From Rhodotorula mucilaginosa (taxonomy: Eukaryota; Basidiomycota; Microbotryomycetes; Sporidiobolales; Sporidiobolaceae): a stretch of DNA of 64,000 nucleotides. Below, one piece after another: positions 57,141 through 64,000 of the stretch. The translations under genes were made by a program, and so were the position numbers. The DNA is taken from NCBI GenBank assembly GCA_034406715.1, contig CP137878.1, positions 62,001 to 126,000 on the forward strand, given 5' to 3'. Numbering within the stretch: the first letter of the stretch is position 1; every line of letters starts with the position of its first letter. The notes beneath the pieces are model-generated. The model saw nothing but the letters and a program-made list of their open reading frames with translations, did no database searches and had not been told where the DNA came from.

Positions 57141-60100
57141 ATGTCGATCAAGCGGGAAGGGCGTCGGTCCGGCGTGAGTGAGACGAGATCATCCCAGCGA
57201 GTGGCAAAGGCAGCGGCAGCGGATTCCGTTCGGCCAGGAGCCCATGCGCCAGCTGCACCGGACACGATAATGCTTCATATAGCTGGTCCCGCCCTCTCAA
57301 GTTCCTGCTCTGGGAAGCGGGGTGACGTGGTCATGGCCGACGCTTCATCGGCGCCGCGCCTCTCGCTCCGCTTTTCGCCGTCTCTCGTCGCTCAGCGCAA
57401 GAGCGGGCGGACCGACCACGTGTCAGCCTGCGACATGCAGTCCGACAAGTCTCCCGGTGACGGCGGCGCTGCTGGTCCCCACGGCGAGACTGCAGGTCAA
57501 GTCGCCGCTGCTCCTCCAACGCACGCGTCGCAGCTCGACTCGTCCGCTCTCACCTCGACGACGGCTTCGGACCGACACGCGGACGACACAAGCACTACTG
57601 CACAGCCACAAGGAGGTGCCGATTCGCTCAAGCGGCTCGGAGGGGCGACGGAGGGTGCTGGAGAGGGCGACGTGGGACCAGCCGAAGAAGGAACGCCTGC
57701 GACGACTGCTCGTCCACTCGCCGCTCGTGTCGCGGTCGACCTCGAGCAGGCGTCGATCAATCTCACCGCTACTCGCGACGCCCCTCCGGACGCTCAGTCG
57801 GTCGCGGTCCCGTTCCAATCCGTGTTTGCTATCCCGCGCCCTGCGTCGCTTACCAGCCGGATCACCGAGACCACCAGTAACGCCGCCTCGGCTACGGACG
57901 GAGAGAGGGACTCGAGTGCGGAACAGGATCCTCAAATGCGCGCGCACATTGAGAAGCACCTCGGCGTGAGCACGACGACGGAGCAAGACCACGCCCACGC
58001 CCACACCCCCGCCCACGAACAGCCGCCAAGTGGAGATTCTCTCCTCGTGCTCGTGTCGGCCACCCGGTCCGTCTCTGCGCCCGTCTCTGGAGACGACCAA
58101 AACCCTCAAGAAGCCGGAGAAGAGCAGCAATGGCAGCAGCTTAAGTCGCGGAAGAGGCCTCGCTCGGCAGGAATCGGTGGCGGCGGCGACGACGATGGAC
58201 ACGAAACGGGCCAAGGCAGCCAAGTCGAAGCCGCTTTCGAGCCTTTCCCGCCCGGCTGGCACCTCGAGGGGGCTTCTGCAAACGTACCAGGTGGAGATGA
58301 AGCGGCTGCGAGTCCGTCCAACTCGCCCGAAGAGGGAGGAGAAGAAGACGTCGAGCCGGCGAGTCGACGCCGTCGCACGGAGGAACTCGGTTCCGATCCC
58401 GTCGGACGCGAGACTCCGAGCACTATGCAACAACTCGACCAAGCCCACGAGAGATGGCGTCAGCACCGCGAAGCGACTCTCCGTTCGCTGCCAGCGCAAG
58501 CGATGGCGCGGAACTTCACGGCTCGCCATCCTCCTGCTGCTCCCCCTTCCGCCGGCCCGTCGCTCCCGCCGTCCTACGACTCTTACTCGTCCATCGCTTC
58601 GGCCGCTGAAGCCTACCCGTATGGCGGTGGGTCTGCGCCGCTTCTTCCTCCCCGAGCGATGATGGGCAGCTCGACCTTCTCAGGTCGCGCGGGCACGACC
58701 GCCGCGACGACTTCGACTCAGTGGTACGCGAAGGGCAGCGCCGCCGAGACGTACTACGTCGCGCACGAGCAGCAGAGGGGCCAGTCGAGCATGCAGGGTC
58801 ACCCTCCTCCTCCTCCACCCGCGGCGCACGAGTCGGCCTCCGCCTCGCATATCGAAGCCGTTGCTCCGAGGCAGGCGCGCTCAATCTACGACTCGCCTCG
58901 GCCGCCGCATCCGTACACGTCTTCGTCCTCGTCGTCGTACTACTATGGTGGCGTACCGGGATACGTGTTTCAATCGACGCCCCAGCAGCACCAACGCTAT
59001 CCGTCGCCGTTCCCGGGTCCTCCTCTGCCTCATCAATCTGGCGGGTACGACGCTTCGAGCCCCTCTACTCCCGCCGCCGCTTCTTCGACGTTGTCGAACA
59101 CGAGTGGTCCCAAGGGAGAGTGGTCCGACCACTCGTCGACCGCAAACACCACGGCGTCGACGTCCGTCAACACTTCTTTCTCTTCTGCCTCGCTCTCACG
59201 TTCGGCGAAAGTAGCAGAAACGAGGGACGCCATCCCGCTTCGAGCGCAGTCGAACCTCGCCTCGAGCATGCACAACGCTCCTCCTGCTCCCGGCAGTACT
59301 TCGTACTCGCAAGGCTCGGAGGCTCCCACGCCCGAGCCTTCTTCTTCCGTCGTGGTCGGGACGGCGCAAGGACAGGCCGAGTCGCAAGATCCGACGAGTC
59401 CCGTCGCTTCGGGCTCGGGGGGAGGAGGAGGAACGATGTCGACGACGAGTGCGTCAACGGGCAAGAAGCCGAGCGGGAGGAGGCCTGCTCCCGCCAATGC
59501 CTACTCGATCAACTCGGTGCGCCGCGTGTACCGAGTTGCGTCTTGAGTCCCAGTTGGTCACATCTCTCTGACCTACCTTATGGCTTCGTCCTGCGCGTAA
59601 CGCACAGATTCAGGAGTGAAGCCCTTCATCTACAAGCTCCGTTGGCTCCTCCAGAATCCTCAAGAGGTCGGAGACGTAATCACCTGGTCGTGCGTCCCTC
59701 GCCCGAGTCTAGCTCGTGTATCTAATCTCACTCCAAGTCGCGAGGACAAGAAACATTGAACTTCTGGGTGGTCCGGCGCACAGGAACGACGGCTCGGCGG
59801 TCCTGGTCAAGGTTGGGGGCGGCAACGACGCGAAGCTCAAGCAGATGTTGATGCGCACTTTTGCGCACGAGAATCCGGGGGCTTTTACTCGTAAGTCATT
59901 AGTCTACTCTTTTGAACTATCTCTACAATAACAGGTTGGTCCACCGCGCACTGTGCTAAAATGTATTCAAAACGGGCGACGCGCAGGCCAATTCGCCGTC
60001 TACGGTTTCACGCAGATCAAGGACCCCGAAGAGCTTGCAGAGGTCCTCGATCCGGCTACTCAACCCGCCGATGCGTGGCGCGCCTACGAAGACGAGAGCG

Positions 60101-60864
60101 GCACCTTCCACCGCGACGGTTTGGACGACCTCGAAGCGCTCAAGACAATGGTCGCGAAGAAGAAAGGAGCTGGAGGCTCGACGACGACCACCACCACCGC
60201 CGCAGCAGCAGGTCGGATGATGCCGGCGGTTCAGCAGCGCGGGCAACCGAGCGGGGCGGGGATTCCAGTTCAAGCTCAAGGGATTGGCGAGGGGACGGTG
60301 CTGCCTTCGATTCCGGGCAATGCGACGACGCCGATGACGACGACTTCGGCGGTGGGAGGAACGAGCTATCCGACTCTGCAGCAGGGTTACTGGCCTCCCG
60401 CCATGCCTACCCAGTCCGGTCACCCTCACCCTGCCTCTTCCTCGTCGTCGTCTTCGAATTATCCGCAAGCAGGTCAGCAGCAGCAGTACTACCAGCAGCA
60501 GTCGCAGGCGTCTCCATCTCCGTCGGCTTCGGCGTCCGAGTACGTCCACATCGCGCCCAAGTCTGTCGGCCAAGCTCAAGGTCAAGGTCAGGTTCAGGGC
60601 GAAGGCGGAGGAGGAGCAGCAGGAGGAGGCAGTAGCAGGAGCAGGAGCAAGACGGAGATCTCGCTGGGCGGCTGGTTCCGACAGGCGGCGGACGTGCCCC
60701 GCGTGGGAGGCATCGAGGGGTTGCTGAGGGGGCCGGGCGCGCTCTCGACCTCGACGGCGGCGGGAGCTGCTGATGATCACCAAGATGGGGGCGCGGCTGG
60801 GCACGTTTCGGGACGCGCGGAGGAGGAGGAGGAGGCAGAGGGAGGATCGACGGCGGCAGAGTGA
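57141..60864 (+). CDS. Protein with divergent HSF-type DNA-binding domain near the C-terminus (putative transcription factor)
   Basis: Four exons: 57141-59448, 59608-59689, 59784-59890 and 59987-60864; 3375 nt, 1124 aa. The first ~770 residues are low complexity: Ala/Ser/Pro/Glu-rich, with basic patches (SRKRPRS, SRRRRTEEL). Splicing then assembles a winged-helix HSF-type domain at ~773-845: VKPFIYKLRWLLQNPQEVGD, VITWSNDGSAVLVK, a recognition-helix region LKQMLMRTFAHENPGAFTRQ, and FAVYGFTQIKDPEEL. It matches the classic pattern F..KL..ML.....W...G..F.V......NF.SFVRQLN.YGF, but with GAFTRQFAVYGF replacing the usual SFVRQLNMYGF. A Gln/Ser/Gly-rich tail follows, plausibly activating or disordered. 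The first donor (GTGCGT at 59449) was chosen because it alone gives the right phase. Function as a stress or morphogenesis regulator is inference. Confidence 0.75.
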
Positions 60865-61169
60865 GGCGTGCAAAGAGGAGGGGAGGGGAAGGGTGAAGGG
60901 AAGGGCGGCAGGGGGGTTTCGCTTGCAGGGCCGGGCGGGGGAGGAGGTGGCATGAACGGTGTGTGATGTCAGGGCTGTTCTTCATGTCTGTCTGTTGCTT
61001 GTTATCAAAAATTCGCTTTGCCTTTCTCCGCGATCCGCTCGACTGGCCAGGCCAGAAGAAGAAGCGTGATAAGAGATTCTAATCGCAATATAGGATGGAG
61101 TTCTCCAATCTTATGTGACGGCTGCCTTAGTGAGTATAGTGGAGTTTCTAGAATGTCTCGAGTATTTCT
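60865..61169. other. Convergent 3' intergenic region
   Basis: Separates the stop codons of the HSF-domain gene (+) and the YedE-type gene (-). Nothing recognised beyond 3' UTRs. Confidence 0.5.
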
Positions 61170-62402
61170 CTAGAAGGGACGAGCGACGAGTCCTCCGAAA
61201 GCGTACGCGCTGGCGAACGCGAAGAAGGCGGAACCTGCAATGGCGGGTCCGGCTCCGAGGAGGGCGAGCATCGGTCCCGGGCAGATTCCCATCAAGCCTG
61301 TAGGCGGTCAGGATCAGCAAGCGGGTCCTCGAGCCGAGAAAAGAAGAGGAGGGAGGGAAAACACGCACCCCAACCGATTCCAAACATGGCCGAACCGAGG
61401 ACGAGTTTCGCATCGATCCTGCCCGTCGCGACGGGGGGGCATTCCCACTTGTCGTTCTCGATCGGGCGTTTCCATCGCGCGAGGACCTTGTTCCAAACGA
61501 AAAAGTTGGGCACGAGTCCTCCGAGAGCGACCATTGCGAGGGAAGGGTCCCAAGCCGGGGCGGGGGCGGGAGCGAGTCCGGGCAGGAAGAAGAACGAGAG
61601 GACTTTGGTCGGGCGGGTCATTCCCGCGAGGGCGAGTCCGATCGTAAATGTCAATCCGAGGAAGAAGGATTGGACGACGGGTTTGAGGTGCGCGGGGAGG
61701 GGGAGGGAGTAAGAGACCGAGGGGAGGGAGGAGAGGACGGGAGCGACAAGGATCAGCAGGGCGACGATGGGAGGTGCGGCATCGTACGTGTCTGGGAGGG
61801 GGAAGGGGAGTTTGGAGGCGGCAGAGTAGAGGGAGAGGAGAGGGGAAGGGAACAGGACGGTCGAGGTGAGGAGGGCGGAGGTGAAGAAGGTGAGGACGGC
61901 GACGAGCGAGCGTTTCGATTTGCGCGCGAGGCCGATCAGCATGTGGCCTGACGTGCAGCCGTTGGCGAGCTGGTCGGGGGGGTCCCGAATCGAGTGTCAG
62001 CGGAGGGGTTTCAACTTCTAACGAGAGGACAAAAGTCGGCCCGCGGAGGAGGGGACTCACTTTGGTTCCGGCCCCGACGAGGAAGCCTGCGGCAAGGATC
62101 CTGACCCAACCGAGTTGTTGAATCGCGATCGGGGCATCAAAGATGCTCGCGCCGATCCAGGTCTCGAGTTGCGGTCTCACGACGCGGAGGACCATCCCGC
62201 CGACGACCAAGCCTGCCGTCGTTGCCCATTTCCACGCCTGTTTGCGATCGTTGGTGGGGGATTCGGGGAGGAGCAAGCCTGCGACGGTGGCGTGCGAGAC
62301 GCCGGAGCAGCCGAGGATGCGACCCTGCGTGGCGAGGAGGGTCGAGGTCGAGTACGAGAGGAGCAACCCTCCGACGAACGACGGCAGCGGCGTGAAACCC
62401 AT
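61170..62402 (-). CDS. YeeE/YedE family sulfur (thiosulfate) transporter-type membrane protein
   Basis: Exons 62402-62061, 61969-61369 and 61297-61170, 356 aa. About nine hydrophobic helices. Conserved cysteines of the YeeE/YedE (DUF395) family sit in their normal contexts: RILGCSGVSH (C32), LANGCTSGHMLIGLAR (C119) and LMGICPGPMLALLG (C320). In bacteria YeeE imports thiosulfate using such cysteines. Fungal homologues exist, but their substrate and membrane are poorly defined. The internal repeat (two half-structures, each with GG..G.G and a Cys loop) is visible. ATG 62402 is used because the frame upstream offers only a GTG. The two introns are typical of the genome, so the gene is at least long-resident. 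Confidence 0.85.
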
Positions 62403-62677
62403 CGTCGTGTACAAGTGAGTGAGTGTGAGGGCAAGTCAGAGGCAAGTTGCTCCAGGTTGCAGCTTGCTTGGTCTCGGCAAAAGAAGGCTCTCTCGGCTAC
62501 AGACGCTGCAGCTGCTCGTAATCCGAACCTCTCGGCCGAGTGACCGAGTCAGCACTCGAGGGGAGGCTCGCGCATGAGCCGAGTGGGGCGACGCTGACGA
62601 GAACCAGGCCAGGCTGCCTCGCTCCCTCTCTTGCCGTCGAGCATAAGCGAATCACACAGGACAAAGACACAAGAGTC
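62403..62677. promoter_or_regulatory. Compact bidirectional promoter
   Basis: 275 bp between the start codons of the YedE-type gene (-) and the acylaminoacyl-peptidase gene (+). Confidence 0.5.
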
Positions 62678-64000
62678 ATGACCGAGACGAGACCGGCTAC
62701 CGGCGAACAGCCTCGCGATCAAGCAGGCAGCGACCGAGAGGAGCAGCAACGCCGACTCGACCAGACCCTCGCCCTGACGCAAGAGTTGTTCGAGGCGCCG
62801 ACAGTCACGAGCGCACGTTTCCTGGCATCAGAACATCCCTCCAAAGGCAAGTCAATCCTTGCTCAGGCGGAAGAAACGCGGATTCCGAGTTGACGACTGA
62901 CCACGCGGGCGCTGACCGACAGGCGGCGACCGCGTGCACCTCGTCTACTCGCAGAAATCCCTCTCGGCGCAGACGAAGCGTACACTCACGCAGACTCTCA
63001 CGCTCGACGACCGCTCTCTCGCCGTCGAGTCCCGTTCGCCGATCACCGAGACGTCCCCCGAGGTCAAGCACGTCGCTTTCTCGCCGAATGGCAAATTGCA
63101 GGCCCTCTTTCGAGTGGTACCCCAGAAGAAGGAGGGAGGCGGCGAACGAAAAGTGATCGAGGTCGTCCAGATTGACGAGGGGCGAAAGGTTGCCGAACTG
63201 GACGTGACCAAGAAGCACGGAGACTGGTACTTTGATCGTGAGCCCTTCATCCTCCCTCCTCACAAGTACCGAGTGGCGCCGAATAACATGAAGAGAATCC
63301 GACCACAGCTACCTTCGGTCCTCCGACCTGGCACCCCGACTCGTCCGCCCTGGTCTATACCGCCGAGGCGCCCGCGCCCGAACCACCAAAGGACTCGAAA
63401 CAACCGCAGCGACCATTCCCGAAAAAGTTCGACTACACGCCCGATTTCGGAGAGACGTTCATCGGCAAGAAGGAACCGACCCTGTTCTTGCTCGACCTTT
63501 CCTCCTCCTCCGACGACGAAGAAGAAGAAGGCGCCTTGACGGTCCATCGTTTGACGGACTTGACGACTTTCGGCGACGACGGCACCGTGTTCGGTCAGCC
63601 GGCCTTTCTTCCTACGCAACGCCAGGCGAATGAGAATGAGAAGAAGGGAGAGTATCACCTCGTGGCGACGGCGTACTCCCCGACCGACGACCAACGCAAA
63701 CTCGGCATCGTCTACTGCCAGAACCGCCGAGCCCGGATCTGTCTACTCCGGGTCAAGTGGGACCACACTTCGGCGGGACCATCTCCGGACGCGGAGGATC
63801 CGGTGGCTCATGGAGACGGAGACAAGAAAGGCGGGTTCAGAGTCGTCGAGGCGGTGCCGATCTCGCCTGCGGAGAGGTCGGCGCGCTCGCCTCGTGTCGT
63901 GCCGCCGAGTCCCGCTCCCGATAAACGCGACACGAACCAGCAGTTCCGAATCGTCTACGTCAGCAACGCCCTCGGTGGCGTCCACGCCTCGTGCGCCAAA
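62678..64000 (+). CDS. Acylaminoacyl-peptidase-like enzyme, 5' part (runs off the window)
   Basis: Family removes N-acylated amino acids from peptides; members are a seven-bladed beta-propeller plus an alpha/beta-hydrolase domain. Visible exons: 62678-62846, 62923-63237 and 63309 to the window end, about 390 residues, all from the propeller. Blade-like segments include VHLVYSQKSLSAQTKRTLTQ, PEVKHVAFSPNGKLQALFRV, PTWHPDSSALVYTAEAP and RKFDYTPDFGETFIGKKEPT-like sequence. The catalytic Ser-Asp-His domain lies beyond the window, so the identity is by propeller resemblance only; other prolyl-oligopeptidase-family enzymes remain possible. Odd: the first intron has a GC donor (AAAG|GCAAGT) rather than GT. 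Confidence 0.72.

Noticed and set aside
1-64000. tRNA, rRNA, CRISPR arrays, transposons, LTR elements or virus-like elements
   Set aside because: Reading by eye showed no tRNA box pairs in a foldable context, no repeat-spacer arrays, no terminal repeats with transposase or reverse-transcriptase frames and no capsid-like proteins. A tRNA scan and repeat-library search would be needed to exclude small or decayed copies.

Overview
The window is nuclear DNA of a GC-rich, intron-dense basidiomycete fungus. It most resembles red yeasts of the Pucciniomycotina (Rhodotorula/Sporobolomyces type); that placement is an inference from gene structure and protein flavour, not a database result. Almost every gene is split by short introns (about 50-120 nt). 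Donors are mainly GTGAGT or GTGCGT, there is a CTGAC/CTGAT branch site 15-30 nt before the acceptor, and acceptors are CAG or TAG. For most genes the reading frame closes exactly across all the introns listed, which is the main evidence for the models. No rRNA, tRNA, CRISPR array, transposon, retroelement or virus-like element was recognised.

Layout, left to right. 0-9 kb: the 3' end of a small basic protein gene (+), a single-pass membrane protein with a PY-motif tail (-), mitochondrial porin VDAC (-) and glycerol kinase (+). 9-23 kb: an 18-exon DHA1-type MFS transporter (+), converging on an allantoate-permease-type MFS transporter (-); a Gep4-type phosphatidylglycerophosphate phosphatase with a very long C-terminal tail (-); and a third MFS transporter of the TetA-like class (+). 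23-31 kb: cytosolic-type pyruvate carboxylase (+), a histidine phosphatase (+) and a MATH/BTB-like protein (-). 31-43 kb: a phosphatidylserine decarboxylase (+), a Prm10/ThrE-type membrane protein (+) and a large Ser/Thr kinase (+). 43-53 kb: an F-box protein (-), a 2-kb gap rich in perfect hairpins, an acid sphingomyelinase-like phosphodiesterase with an apparent frameshift (+), leukotriene-A4-hydrolase-type aminopeptidase (-) and mitochondrial ribosomal protein uL29m (+). 53-64 kb: a proline-rich tail-anchored protein (-), a GPI-anchored GH26-like glycosidase (-), a protein carrying an HSF-type DNA-binding domain (+), a YeeE/YedE sulfur-transporter-type membrane protein (-) and the 5' part of an acylaminoacyl-peptidase (+).

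The genes do not form an operon or an obvious biosynthetic cluster. Several share themes: glycerol and pyruvate metabolism (glycerol kinase, pyruvate carboxylase), phospholipid and mitochondrial membrane biology (Gep4, PSD, sphingomyelinase, VDAC, uL29m) and transport (three MFS proteins, Prm10, YedE). Unusual points are mostly in gene architecture: a porin stop codon assembled by splicing, coding microexons of 12, 15, 15 and 17 nt, a probable GC-AG intron, an HSF-type domain spread over three exons near the C-terminus, and the hairpin cluster upstream of the sphingomyelinase gene.
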